A DNA stretch of 64,000 nt from Pseudomonas fluorescens. GTDB taxonomy: Bacteria; Pseudomonadota; Gammaproteobacteria; Pseudomonadales; Pseudomonadaceae. The notes beneath the pieces were generated by a model, which had not been told where the DNA came from, ran no database searches, and saw only the letters and a program-made list of their open reading frames with translations. This document shows, one piece after another, positions 18,026 through 26,961 of this stretch. The translations under genes were made by a program, and so were the position numbers. Location: positions 55,745-119,744 of the forward strand of contig NZ_CABVII010000022.1 of NCBI RefSeq assembly GCF_902497995.1, read 5' to 3'. How positions within the stretch are numbered: the first letter of the stretch is position 1; each line of letters starts with the position of its first letter.

Positions 18026-19138
18026 TCAGCGCCACAGCGCCGCCAAGTCATTGTCGGCCAGTGCCGCCATGACCTGCTCAGTGTGCGCGCCACGAGTAGG
18101 AACAGCACCCGGGGTCACCACCTGGCCATCGAAACGCGGCGCGGGGTTGGCCTGCAACAGACCATCACGCTCGAAGTACACGCCCCGCTCGACCATATGA
18201 CGATGCTGCGACGCCTCACGCGGGCTCAACACCGGCGCAAAGCAGACATCGGTGCCTTCGAGCAGTTGGCACCAGTGCTCGCGCGGATGGCTGGCGAAAA
18301 TTTCGGCAAACAACCCGCGCAGTTCTTCCCAGCGGCTCATGTCCCACTGCCTGGCGAAACGCGGGTCATTGTGCAAGCCCAACTTGTCCAGCAGCAGCGC
18401 GTAGAACTGCGGCTCCATTGAACCCAGGGCGATGTAGTGGTCGTCGGCGCAGCGATAGGTGCCATAGAAATGCGAGCCATCGTGCACGCTCTTTCCGCGC
18501 TGCTCCTGGAGCAAACCCTTGCGCGAAAGGTTCAACATCAACTGCATCATGTGCGCCGAGCCGTCGACGATGGCGGCATCGACCACTGTGCCCTTACCGG
18601 TTTGCCGTGCGTTGAGGACCCCCGCCAGCAAGCCGACTGCCAGGTACAGCGCACCACCACCGATGTCGCCGATCAAGGTAATCGGTGACGAGGGGGCTTC
18701 GCCGTCCGTACCGCAGTGGTACAGCGCACCGGACAAGGCGATGTAATTGTTATCATGGCCGGCCGCGTTGGCCATCGGGCCGTGTTGCCCCCAGCCGGTC
18801 ATGCGCCCGTAGACCAGGCGTGGATTGCGGGCCTGACACGCTTGCGGGCCGAGGCCCAAACGCTCCATGACCCCGGGGCGCATGCCTTCGATGAGGATGT
18901 CGGCACTTTCGATCAGGCTCAGCACCACCTCCCGACCTTCAGGGGTTTTCAGGTCAGCCACAACCGAGCGTTTGCCACGGTTGAGCGGGTTGATCACGGC
19001 ATTTTTTTCGCCGGTAACCGACGTCGACTCGCCGCGCTCCACAGCGATGACATCGGCCCCCAGATCGGCCAGGTGCATGGCACAAAAGGGGCCTGGGCCG
19101 ATGCTGCAAATTTCTACAATCTTGATTCCGGACAGCAT
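18026..19138 (-). CDS. CaiB/BaiF family alpha-methylacyl-CoA racemase-like protein
   Basis: Class III CoA-transferase-fold protein of 370 residues. The AMACR-like stretch MTGWGQHGPMANAAGHDNNY contains the likely catalytic His, and GDIGGGALYL holds the Asp/Gly-rich loop. This points to racemisation of 2-methylacyl-CoA esters rather than CoA transfer. In bile-acid and pristanic-type degradation this step supplies the (2S) form to the acyl-CoA dehydrogenase. The start ATG 19138 (MLSGIKIVEI) follows GAGGG; the frame extends to 19159. It is separated from the thiolase operon by a hairpin and a mini-ORF. Confidence 0.8.
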   Translation of the reverse strand: MLSGIKIVEICSIGPGPFCAMHLADLGADVIAVERGESTSVTGEKNAVINPLNRGKRSVVADLKTPEGREVVLSLIESADILIEGMRPGVMERLGLGPQACQARNPRLVYGRMTGWGQHGPMANAAGHDNNYIALSGALYHCGTDGEAPSSPITLIGDIGGGALYLAVGLLAGVLNARQTGKGTVVDAAIVDGSAHMMQLMLNLSRKGLLQEQRGKSVHDGSHFYGTYRCADDHYIALGSMEPQFYALLLDKLGLHNDPRFARQWDMSRWEELRGLFAEIFASHPREHWCQLLEGTDVCFAPVLSPREASQHRHMVERGVYFERDGLLQANPAPRFDGQVVTPGAVPTRGAHTEQVMAALADNDLAALWR

Positions 19139-19293
19139 TGTTTTTCCCTCATTGGTCATGACTCGAACAAGGGTTCACGCTAACAGAGGAAGCACCCCGA
19201 ATCCCGCCCCCCGCCAAGGGGGGCTACCGGCGTCAAGAGCCCGGCTCTACTCTGCCCTTCACACCTGTGAAATAACAATAAAAGGAAGAAATC

Positions 19294-19374
19294 ATGTTTG
19301 CGTTACGCACACACTGGGTGCTGTTGGCAACGTGCATGGCCGCCCCGACATTGGCCTTCGCCCAGAGCATCTGA
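19294..19374 (+). CDS. 26-residue signal-peptide-only ORF
   Basis: A good ribosome site (AAAGGAAG) precedes ATG 19294. The frame encodes a complete Sec signal peptide (MFALRTHWVLLATCMAAPTL, then AFAQSI) and stops two residues after the expected AFA/Q cleavage site. It is probably the stump of a deleted periplasmic-protein gene, or a leader peptide. Confidence 0.4.
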   Translation: MFALRTHWVLLATCMAAPTLAFAQSI

Positions 19375-19397
19375 ATCGAATACATTTCGGGCCGGTA

Positions 19398-19422
19398 CGA
19401 GGCACACCCCAGGTGTGCCTCG
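19398..19422 (-). terminator. strong hairpin 3' of the thiolase operon
   Basis: Perfect 11-base stem CGAGGCACACC/GGTGTGCCTCG with a 3-base loop, 8 bases past the thiolase stop. It is probably the end of the long minus-strand operon. No clear T-run. Confidence 0.6.
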
Positions 19423-19429
19423 GTTGGGA

Positions 19430-20620
19430 TCAAGCGCGGCCGAACAGGGTCACGACGCAAGCACCGCCCAGCCCCAGGTTATGGGCCAGCGCAATGTTCG
19501 CGCCTTCCACCTGACGCTTGTCGGCGCTGCCACGCAGCTGGTGGGTCAGTTCATAGCACTGCGCCAGGCCGGTGGCACCCAGTGGGTGCCCCTTGGACAG
19601 CAGGCCGCCGGACGGGTTGGTCACCACCTGGCCACCGTAGGTGTTGTCGCCGTCGAGCACGAACCGCTCGCCGCCACCCACATCGCACAGGCCCAGGGAC
19701 TCGTAGGTCAGCAGTTCGTTGTGGGCGAAGCAGTCGTGCATCTCGGCGACACGGATGTCCAGCGGATCGACCCCGGCTTTCTCGTAGACTTCCTTGGCGG
19801 CACGTTGCGCCATGTCGAAACCCACCACCTCGATCATCGAGCGCGACTCGAAGCAGACCGGTTTGTCGGTGGTCATGGACTGGGCCAGGATCACCACGTC
19901 AGTGCGCAGGTTGTGCTTCCTGGCAAAGGCTTCGGAGCAGATGATCGCGGCAGCGGCGCCGCAGGTCGGCGGGCAGGCCATCAGGCGGGTCATCACGCCC
20001 GGCCAGATCACCTGGTCGTTCATCACGTCTTCGGTAGTGACCACCTTGCGAAACAGCGCCAGTGGGTTGTTGACGGCGTGCCGGCTGGCCTTGGCGCGGA
20101 TCGCGGCAAAAGTGCTCATCTGGGTACCATACTTGTGCATGTGCTCGCGGCCGGCGCCACCGAACATTCTCAGGGCGCCGGGCATGTCGGCGACATCCAA
20201 GGTCAGCTCATCGATAACGCCTTGGGTCTTGATCGTGGTGGCACGTGGCCGATCATCCCATATGCTCTTGAGGGCGCCTGGCTGCATCTGTTCGAAACCG
20301 AAGGCCAGGGCACATTCCACCGCCCCGCTCTCAACAGCCTGGCGGGCCAGGAACAGAGCACTGGAACCGGTGGCGCAATTGTTGTTGACGTTGATCACCG
20401 GGATACCGCTCAGGCCCACCTGGTAGAGCGCGGCCTGGCCGCTGGTGGAGTCACCGTAGACGTAGCCGGCGTAAGCCTGCTGGATCAGATTGAAATCAAG
20501 GCCGGCATCCTGCAGCGCCAGGCGAATGGCTTCAGAGCCCATCTCGACGTAGTTACCACTGGTGCCAGGCTTGACGAACGGGATCATGCCGACGCCGACG
20601 ACGTAAGGTTTCTGCGACAT
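19430..20620 (-). CDS. SCP-x type thiolase (lipid-transfer thiolase family), copy 1
   Basis: Thiolase of 396 residues that should cleave 3-oxoacyl-CoA with CoA. The nucleophilic Cys is in NNNCATGSSAL (about residue 85), and the other active-site segments are HDCFAHNE and GHPLGATGLAQ. The order and wording match SCP-x/lipid-transfer thiolases, which accept branched or sterol side chains, not FadA/PhaA. GGAG lies 7 bases before the ATG. It is the last gene of the operon beginning at 29945. Confidence 0.88.
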   Translation of the reverse strand: MSQKPYVVGVGMIPFVKPGTSGNYVEMGSEAIRLALQDAGLDFNLIQQAYAGYVYGDSTSGQAALYQVGLSGIPVINVNNNCATGSSALFLARQAVESGAVECALAFGFEQMQPGALKSIWDDRPRATTIKTQGVIDELTLDVADMPGALRMFGGAGREHMHKYGTQMSTFAAIRAKASRHAVNNPLALFRKVVTTEDVMNDQVIWPGVMTRLMACPPTCGAAAAIICSEAFARKHNLRTDVVILAQSMTTDKPVCFESRSMIEVVGFDMAQRAAKEVYEKAGVDPLDIRVAEMHDCFAHNELLTYESLGLCDVGGGERFVLDGDNTYGGQVVTNPSGGLLSKGHPLGATGLAQCYELTHQLRGSADKRQVEGANIALAHNLGLGGACVVTLFGRA

Positions 20621-20668
20621 TACTTTTCTCCAGATTCAGTGAACGGAACAGTTGCACAAGAGGTAGCC

Positions 20669-20692
20669 GTTCGCCCTCCCATGAGGACGAAC
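20669..20692 (-). terminator. hairpin between DUF1329 and thiolase genes
   Basis: GTTCG-T-CCTC...GAGG-G-CGAAC on the minus strand, in the 90-base gap. It may attenuate or stabilise the transcript inside the operon. Confidence 0.4.
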
Positions 20693-20710
20693 AGCGATTG
20701 CTCGGATGGC

Positions 20711-22078
20711 TTAGCGAATACCGGCGTTGCGCAGTGCTGCCGGGGTGAAATCATTCATGGTGGGCTGGTAGGCGTAGTCGGCGCCGCGCTTGTTCTCGTT
20801 CCCCAGGTTCGAGACCAGATAACGTCCGGCCAGCAAGTCATAGATGCCCATCGCGGCGTACACGGAGACGCCCTGCCGGTAATCGTTGACCAGGTAACCT
20901 TCGCTCACACGCCACAGCGCACCGCGACCGTCGTATTGGTCGATTTCCACGGCAGCCCAGGTGTCCTCGTCGAAGTACATGCGACGCTTGGCGTAGATGT
21001 GGCGCTGACCTGGCTTGAGGGTGCCCTCCACTTCCCATACCCGGTGCAGTTCATAGCGGGTCAGGTCCTGGTTGATATGGCCCGGCTTGATGATGTCCGC
21101 GTACTTCAACTTCGGCGATTGCAGCAGGTAGTTGTTGTAGGGCACGTAGACTTCTTTCTTGCCGATCAGCTTCCAGTCATAACGGTCCGGCGCGCCGTTG
21201 TACATGTCGGCGTTATCGGCCACGCGCATGCCGTCGGACGCTGTGCCCGGACCGTCATAGGCCACTTGCGGCGCACGGCGCACGCGGCGCTGCCCGGCGT
21301 TGTAGGCCCAGGCCATGCGCGGCTCCTTGACCTGATCGAGGGTCTCATGGATCAGCAGCACGCTACCGGCCATGCGCGCCGGCGCCGTCACGGTCTGCTT
21401 GGTGTAGAACAGGATATTGGCGCTGTCCTCGGGCTTGATGTCGTTCATTTTCCATGGCAGCCCCGTGGAAAATTCGATCTGCACGGGGGTGTAGTCACCG
21501 TTGACCTGAGGCGTGGCCTGGATTTGACGCTGGATGAAGTTGTTGCCCCGGGAACGGGTCAGATGGTTCCACACCACTTCCAGGCCCGTCTTGGGGATCG
21601 GGAAAGCGTAATAGCGCGACTGCTCGAAGTTTTTCAGGGCGTAGCCGTCATTGGTCGACTCGGTCGTCACTGCGCTTTTCTTCACCGCATCGTAGACCGC
21701 TTGCGGCGCCGATGCGGTGCGCTGTGTCTTGTACACCGGAATCCTGTAGGTGTCGGGATAGCGCTGGAACATGGCCTGCTGCCCGGCAGTCAGCTTGTCC
21801 TTGTACTGCGCGACGTTGGCGGCAGTGATCACGAACTGCGGTTTTTCGCCTTCGAAGGGGTTGCCGATGAACTCATCGATCACCGGTGCGGCGTCGGGTT
21901 TGAGCCCGCCGGTCCAGGCTGGAATGCTGCCATCGGCATTGCCGGCCTTTTCACCGCCCAGCGGCGTCAGGGTGGTGCCCAGTTGCGCCGCCTCCTGCGG
22001 GGAAACGGCCGCCATGACGCTGGAGGCGATGAGGGTGAGGGACAACGAACTGGCTTTGATCAGAGTGCTGAATTGCAT
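20711..22078 (-). CDS. DUF1329 outer-membrane/periplasmic lipoprotein-carrier-like protein
   Basis: 455 residues with a Sec signal peptide (about 1-23, ending SVMAAVSPQEA) and the DUF1329 body (SIPAWTGGL near residue 50; RRAPQVAYDGPGT and YEGPDRYDWK-like text in the middle). The family is related to LolA/LolB-type lipid carriers and nearly always sits beside DUF1302. GGAG precedes the ATG by 9 bases. It likely handles a hydrophobic substrate at the outer membrane. Confidence 0.87.
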   Translation of the reverse strand: MQFSTLIKASSLSLTLIASSVMAAVSPQEAAQLGTTLTPLGGEKAGNADGSIPAWTGGLKPDAAPVIDEFIGNPFEGEKPQFVITAANVAQYKDKLTAGQQAMFQRYPDTYRIPVYKTQRTASAPQAVYDAVKKSAVTTESTNDGYALKNFEQSRYYAFPIPKTGLEVVWNHLTRSRGNNFIQRQIQATPQVNGDYTPVQIEFSTGLPWKMNDIKPEDSANILFYTKQTVTAPARMAGSVLLIHETLDQVKEPRMAWAYNAGQRRVRRAPQVAYDGPGTASDGMRVADNADMYNGAPDRYDWKLIGKKEVYVPYNNYLLQSPKLKYADIIKPGHINQDLTRYELHRVWEVEGTLKPGQRHIYAKRRMYFDEDTWAAVEIDQYDGRGALWRVSEGYLVNDYRQGVSVYAAMGIYDLLAGRYLVSNLGNENKRGADYAYQPTMNDFTPAALRNAGIR

Positions 22079-22103
22079 TTTTATTATCTCCGTCTCACAG
22101 GTG

Positions 22104-23924
22104 TCAGAAGTTCACGCCGAAGCTGAGGGCGACGTAGTCGCGATCTGTATTGGAATTCCACTTACCGCCGAAATAATCGGTGTAACTGAGGCTTGCGGTG
22201 TAGGTGTTCAGGTAGTCGGCATCTAGCCCGAGGCTGACAGCCTTGTCGCCTTCCTGGAAGTTAGGCCCTATCCCATTGACGTCATGGGACCAGGCCAGGT
22301 TTGGCGAAAGGTTGATGCCGGCAAACACATTGGAGTACTCGAGCTTGCCGCGCAGGCGGTAGCCCCAGGAGTCGGTGGTATAGAAGCCATGGCTGTTGCA
22401 CTCCTGCTGCGGGTTGCCCGGGGCAGTGACACCCGGCTGCCCCGGCACGGGCTGGTTAGCACCGACGCAGACGGCCTGGTTGACCAGTTGGCCGGAACCA
22501 AACGCGGTGCTGCGACCAAAACGCAAGTCGCTGCCGTCGCTGGAGCCCAGGCCGTTGATGCGGTTGTAGCCCACCTCACCTACCACGGTCAGGCGCTCGG
22601 AGCCCATGATCTGGTCGAAGAAGCGCGTGGCTGACATTTGCGCCTGCAGCACCGGCATGCGCTTGTAGCCCTCGATGTCGGCACCGGCGCTATTGCTCGC
22701 GTTGCCACTCTGGAACAATGGCGATGCCACATTGCCGAGTGCCGCCAGGTTGATATCGACACCATTGAGCTGCAACGGCATGTTCGGCCGGAAGCTGACT
22801 TCACCGCCCAGGGACGTGCCAGCCACGTTGGTGGCAAAGCTCAGGCCATAGAGGCGAATGTCTTCGGGGTAGACCACGTTGTAACTGGCACTGCGAATGG
22901 CCGCGACCGGGTTGGCGGTGTTGGTGGCGCGGGTGAAGGCCAGGTTCGGGTTGCGGCTGTGGTAGTTCAGCGCATAGGCACCGAATTCGGTGTCGTTCAT
23001 TTGCGCTACGAACCAGCGCAAGGCCACGCCGAACTGGCCGCTGTCCTTGGCGTCCTTGGTCCTGGTGCGCGGGAGGTAGGCATCGTCGGTCGCACCCGGC
23101 GCACCGGTGTTGTTCGCCACGCCCGGGGCCAGGTCCAGGCCTGCCAGCACCAGGCGGTCGTTACAGCCATCGGGCACTACGTCGTTGCCGAAGAAAGTGC
23201 CGCAGTTATCGACCACCGAGCTCTTCCATTCCAGCTGATAGAAGGCTTCGGCGGTAATGTTTTCGGAAAGCCCCTGGGACACGTAGAGCAGGTTGACCGG
23301 GATCAGGCCTTCCTTGACTTCGGCACCGGGACGGCGCAAGGCCGCCACGTCGATGGGGTTGATGCTGTTGATCGAGTTGCCGATGAAGGTGCTCTCGCCC
23401 CAGCTCACCACCTGACTGCCCAGGCGCACGTTGCCCGGCCGCTCGCCGAGGGTGTAGTTGTGGTAGACGAAGCTGTCGAGGAACATTGCCCCGGACGACT
23501 TGGCGGCACGCTGGCGACCGTGATCGTCGATGTCGTAGAACGGCCGGCTTTCGTCCATCAGCTCGAAGTCGTACCAGTACTTGCCACGCACAAAGGCGCC
23601 GCTTTCGCCGTATTTCAGCTCCAGGTCGTGCACACCCTTGAAGATCTTCGAGAAGGTTTCACCCTTTTTGAAGTTCAGGCGGTTGTCGTCGTTGGTACGG
23701 GCCGAGGCATTGCCCCTGACCCCTTGCGAGTTGAAGTTGGAGATGAAATCCGGATCCGGTGCACGTACCGCCCAACTGGCGCCCACCGACAACGCGGAAT
23801 CGAAATTCCCTTCGATTTCGCCAATGCTGAAACCCTTGGCAAAGGCCTGTGGGTTGACCACGACCGCGACCGCCAAGGCCAGCAGCTGTGGATAACAAGC
23901 TCCACGCATTCTTGTAATTCTCAT
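22104..23924 (-). CDS. DUF1302 outer-membrane barrel-like protein
   Basis: 606 residues. Signal peptide to about residue 29 (NPQAFAKGFSIGEIEG), then a Gly/Asn/aromatic-rich beta-strand pattern and a C-terminal ALSFGVNF ending in Phe, as in outer-membrane barrels. The FSIGEIEGNFDS...VGASWAVR start is typical of DUF1302. The ATG at 23924 (MRITRMRG) follows CGGAG, and the frame to 23942 is less likely. Paired with DUF1329 26 bases downstream. Inferred role: uptake channel for lipid-like substrates. Confidence 0.87.
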   Translation of the reverse strand: MRITRMRGACYPQLLALAVAVVVNPQAFAKGFSIGEIEGNFDSALSVGASWAVRAPDPDFISNFNSQGVRGNASARTNDDNRLNFKKGETFSKIFKGVHDLELKYGESGAFVRGKYWYDFELMDESRPFYDIDDHGRQRAAKSSGAMFLDSFVYHNYTLGERPGNVRLGSQVVSWGESTFIGNSINSINPIDVAALRRPGAEVKEGLIPVNLLYVSQGLSENITAEAFYQLEWKSSVVDNCGTFFGNDVVPDGCNDRLVLAGLDLAPGVANNTGAPGATDDAYLPRTRTKDAKDSGQFGVALRWFVAQMNDTEFGAYALNYHSRNPNLAFTRATNTANPVAAIRSASYNVVYPEDIRLYGLSFATNVAGTSLGGEVSFRPNMPLQLNGVDINLAALGNVASPLFQSGNASNSAGADIEGYKRMPVLQAQMSATRFFDQIMGSERLTVVGEVGYNRINGLGSSDGSDLRFGRSTAFGSGQLVNQAVCVGANQPVPGQPGVTAPGNPQQECNSHGFYTTDSWGYRLRGKLEYSNVFAGINLSPNLAWSHDVNGIGPNFQEGDKAVSLGLDADYLNTYTASLSYTDYFGGKWNSNTDRDYVALSFGVNF

Positions 23925-24039
23925 GCGTTTCTCCGATTGCATTGGCGCAAAGTTTGCCCGTCACACCCACCGGTGCGGCCCAGGTGCCCTGCGTCAAGAG
24001 TAAAAAGTGCAGCCGTAATGGCCACGCGGCAGTAACGGC

Positions 24040-25602
24040 TCAGGCAATACCGCGCTGATGCTTGTCCCAGAATGGCTTGCGCAGTTCGGTCTTGAGTACC
24101 TTGCCAACGCTGCTCAGCGGCAGCGCATCACGGAATTCGATACTGCGTGGCACCTTGTAGCCGGCGATGTATTCGCGGCAGTGGGCAATGATGTCCTCGC
24201 CGGAGGTGATGACACCCGGCTTGAGAATGATCACGGCGTGCACGGTCTCACCCCATTTATTGCAGGGAATGCCGATGACCGCGCTTTGCAGCACCGCAGG
24301 ATGCTTGGCGATGGCCGTCTCGACTTCGGCGCTGTAGATGTTCTCGCCGCCGCTGACCACCATGTCCTTGAGGCGGTCGCAGATATAGACGAAGCCATCC
24401 TCGTCCATATAGCCACCGTCACCGGTGTGCATCCAGCCGCCACGCAAGGCTTCGGCGGTGGCCTCGGGTTTGTTCCAGTAACCGAGCATCACGTTCGGGC
24501 CGCGCACGATGATTTCGCCGACGGTCCCGCGCGGCACTTCATTGTCCTGGGCATCGACGATACGTACTTCCACGCAAATGCCTGGCAGGCCGGCGGAGTA
24601 CATCTTGCCGTTGGCCTGGTACTCGGCACTGTGATGTTCGACCCCGAGTATGGTCGCTGCAGGCGACAGTTCGGTCATGCCATAGCCCTGGGTGAACCCG
24701 GCATTGGCGAATACCGCACGGGTACGGTCAAGCAGCACCGGTGTGATCGTGGAAGCGCCATAGACAATGCACTTCAATGAGCTGAGGTCCAGGTGTTGAC
24801 CATGCTCTTCACGCCAGTCCAGCAGCATCTGGATCATGCTGGGGGCCAGGAGAATCTCGGTGACTTTTTCCTGGGCAATGGTCTCCAGCACACCCTGCGG
24901 CGTGAAGCTCTGCTGGACCACATGGGTGCCGCCGCTCATGAACAATGCCGTCATCGCAGCGAAGTCGGCCAGGTGAAACATCGGCATGGCATGCAGGAAC
25001 GCCGCGTCGACGCCGCAGCGGTCATTGCACAAGGAATTGAATGCGGAGAAGGACACACCGTTGTGACTGAGCATGACGCCTTTGGGGTGGCCGGTGGTGC
25101 CGCCGGTGTAGAAAATACCCAGCAATGCGTCACCGCCACGGCGAGCATCTTCCACCGGTTGACTGTCGGCAATCAGTGTTTCGTAGTTGAGCATGCCTTC
25201 GGGGGTCTGGCCTTCACCGGCATAGATCACCACCCGCACGGTCTTGGCTTGCGCAAGGATCTTGGCGCCCAGGTCCTTGTGATGGTCGTCGACGATCAGG
25301 ACCGAGGTTTGCGAATCATCCAGGGAGTAGATGATTTCGGCGGCGCTCCAGCGAAAGTTCACCGGGTTGAGTACCCCATCGGCCCACGGCACCGCCTGGT
25401 AGTACTCGATAAAGCGCAAGGAGTTGAACGAAAGCATCGCTACCCGATCGCCGCTGGCAACGCCGAGCGCTTGCAATGCACTGGCCAGGCGTGCAACCCG
25501 ATCGCCGAATTGGGCATAGGTAATGCCTCGCCCCTGGAAACGGATCGCGGTGGCGTTGGGGCGTTGCTGTAGATGACGGTGTAGTCCTTGGGTGATGTAC
25601 AT
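24040..25602 (-). CDS. acyl-CoA synthetase (AMP-forming)
   Basis: ANL-superfamily ligase of 520 residues that activates a carboxylic acid to its CoA ester with ATP. The P-loop is YTGGTTGHPKG (about 160-170), followed by YGMTELSP, TGDGGYMDEDG and the hinge/A10 lysine region SSVGKVLKTELR. I start at ATG 25602 (MYITQGLHRH), which has GGAG 6 bases upstream; the frame extends to 25650. Operon partner of the ACAD, SDR and thiolases, so it should charge the island's substrate. Confidence 0.88.
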   Translation of the reverse strand: MYITQGLHRHLQQRPNATAIRFQGRGITYAQFGDRVARLASALQALGVASGDRVAMLSFNSLRFIEYYQAVPWADGVLNPVNFRWSAAEIIYSLDDSQTSVLIVDDHHKDLGAKILAQAKTVRVVIYAGEGQTPEGMLNYETLIADSQPVEDARRGGDALLGIFYTGGTTGHPKGVMLSHNGVSFSAFNSLCNDRCGVDAAFLHAMPMFHLADFAAMTALFMSGGTHVVQQSFTPQGVLETIAQEKVTEILLAPSMIQMLLDWREEHGQHLDLSSLKCIVYGASTITPVLLDRTRAVFANAGFTQGYGMTELSPAATILGVEHHSAEYQANGKMYSAGLPGICVEVRIVDAQDNEVPRGTVGEIIVRGPNVMLGYWNKPEATAEALRGGWMHTGDGGYMDEDGFVYICDRLKDMVVSGGENIYSAEVETAIAKHPAVLQSAVIGIPCNKWGETVHAVIILKPGVITSGEDIIAHCREYIAGYKVPRSIEFRDALPLSSVGKVLKTELRKPFWDKHQRGIA

Positions 25603-25710
25603 GAACAACTCCAAATCGAATTTTTTATTATTGAACTTTGGAACTTTCACAGCCCGGGTACGGGCGTGGGCACCAGGGCGCCGTGATCCGTTTTGCGCCC
25701 AGCCCAGCGG

Positions 25711-26853
25711 TTACAGGGATCGCGCAACGACCTCGCGCTGGATCTCGTTGGAGCCGCCATAGATGCGCGCCACGCGGGCGTCGGCCCACATCCGGCCGAT
25801 CGGGTACTCGTTCATGTAGCCGTAGCCACCGAACAGCTGCAGGCAGCGATCGAGTACTTCGCCCTGGCGCTCGGTGAGCCAGAACTTGCCCATCGATGCC
25901 AGCGTGGTATCGAGGGTGCCGTCGATCCAGCGCCCGATAATCAGGTCGACGAAGGTCCTGGCCGCCATGACGGTTGCCTTGACGTCGGCCAGCACGAAGC
26001 GGCTGTTCTGGAAGTCGATGACCGGCTTGCCGAAGGCCTTGCGGTCCTTGGTGTATTCCACGGTCAGGCGCAGCGCACGTTCCATCACGGCCACGGCGCC
26101 CACACCGATCTGTGCACGCTCGTACGGCAGTTGGCTCATCAGGGTGGAGAAACCCTTGCCTTCCACTTCACCGAGCAGGCAGTCGGCTGGTACTTCGACG
26201 TCATCGAAGAACATTTCCGAGGTGTCCTGGGCATGCATGCCGACCTTGCTCAGCAACTTGCCGCGCCGGAAGCCCGGGGTATCGGTGTCGACCATGAACA
26301 GCGAAACGCCCTTGGCGCCTTCGCCGGCATCGGTCTTGGCGACCACCAGCACCATGTCACAGGTCTGGCCGTTGCTGATGAAGGTCTTGGCACCGTTGAT
26401 GACGTACTTGTCGCCCTTCTTCACCGCACGCGTGCGCACCGATTGCAGGTCGGAACCGGCACCGGGTTCGGTCATGGCGATGGCGCAAATGATTTCCCCG
26501 GAGCCGATTTTCGGCAGCCAATGTTTTTTCTGCGCGTGGGTACCCGATTCGAGAATGTAATGGGCCACGATATGGCTCAGGCCGATACCCAGGCCGCCAC
26601 CGAAAGCGTTCATGGTCCGTACGACGCAGGCATAGTGGCCGATGCTGCCGCCGGCACCTCCATACTCTTGCGAGACATCGGGCAGGATCAGGCCCAGTTC
26701 GCCGGCCTTGAGCCAGGCTGAACGATCGGCGAAGTGCTGCTCGCGCCATTTCAGCTCATTTGGCTCCATGTATTCCTTGGCGAAGCGATGAACCATGTCG
26801 CTGAACTGCTCCAGGTCTTCGGTCATCCACGGCGAGCGGTAATTTTCCAGCAT
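25711..26853 (-). CDS. acyl-CoA dehydrogenase
   Basis: FAD-dependent acyl-CoA dehydrogenase of 380 residues. The flavin motif is IAMTEPGAGSDLQ (about 125-137), with SNGQTCD and the C-terminal LFGGYGYMNEYPIGRMWAD and IYGGSNEIQRE. The classic YEGT catalytic Glu position reads YGGS, as in isovaleryl/long-chain-like groups that use a Glu elsewhere. ATG 26853 (MLENYRSPW) follows GAGGT. Electrons probably pass to EtfAB encoded at 41-42.7 kb. Confidence 0.87.
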   Translation of the reverse strand: MLENYRSPWMTEDLEQFSDMVHRFAKEYMEPNELKWREQHFADRSAWLKAGELGLILPDVSQEYGGAGGSIGHYACVVRTMNAFGGGLGIGLSHIVAHYILESGTHAQKKHWLPKIGSGEIICAIAMTEPGAGSDLQSVRTRAVKKGDKYVINGAKTFISNGQTCDMVLVVAKTDAGEGAKGVSLFMVDTDTPGFRRGKLLSKVGMHAQDTSEMFFDDVEVPADCLLGEVEGKGFSTLMSQLPYERAQIGVGAVAVMERALRLTVEYTKDRKAFGKPVIDFQNSRFVLADVKATVMAARTFVDLIIGRWIDGTLDTTLASMGKFWLTERQGEVLDRCLQLFGGYGYMNEYPIGRMWADARVARIYGGSNEIQREVVARSL

Positions 26854-26961
26854 TGCAGCTACCTCAATTGTGCGAACCCGGTGCTGCGTGATCGGCAACG
26901 GGCGCAGAACATCGTCGACTGCCCGCAGTCTCGAACTGCGAGCAGACACACAGACAGGCCG

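Noticed and set aside
18026..19138. formyl-CoA or carnitine CoA-transferase
   Set aside because: Active-site text (GHDNNYIALSG, GDIGGG) fits alpha-methylacyl-CoA racemases better, and context agrees.
19298..22126. 942-codon open frame on the plus strand
   Set aside because: Antisense to thiolase 1 and DUF1329, whose minus-strand frames carry clear family motifs and ribosome sites; it is a high-GC shadow frame.
22638..24035. 465-codon open frame on the plus strand
   Set aside because: Shadow of DUF1302; no start signal or family match.
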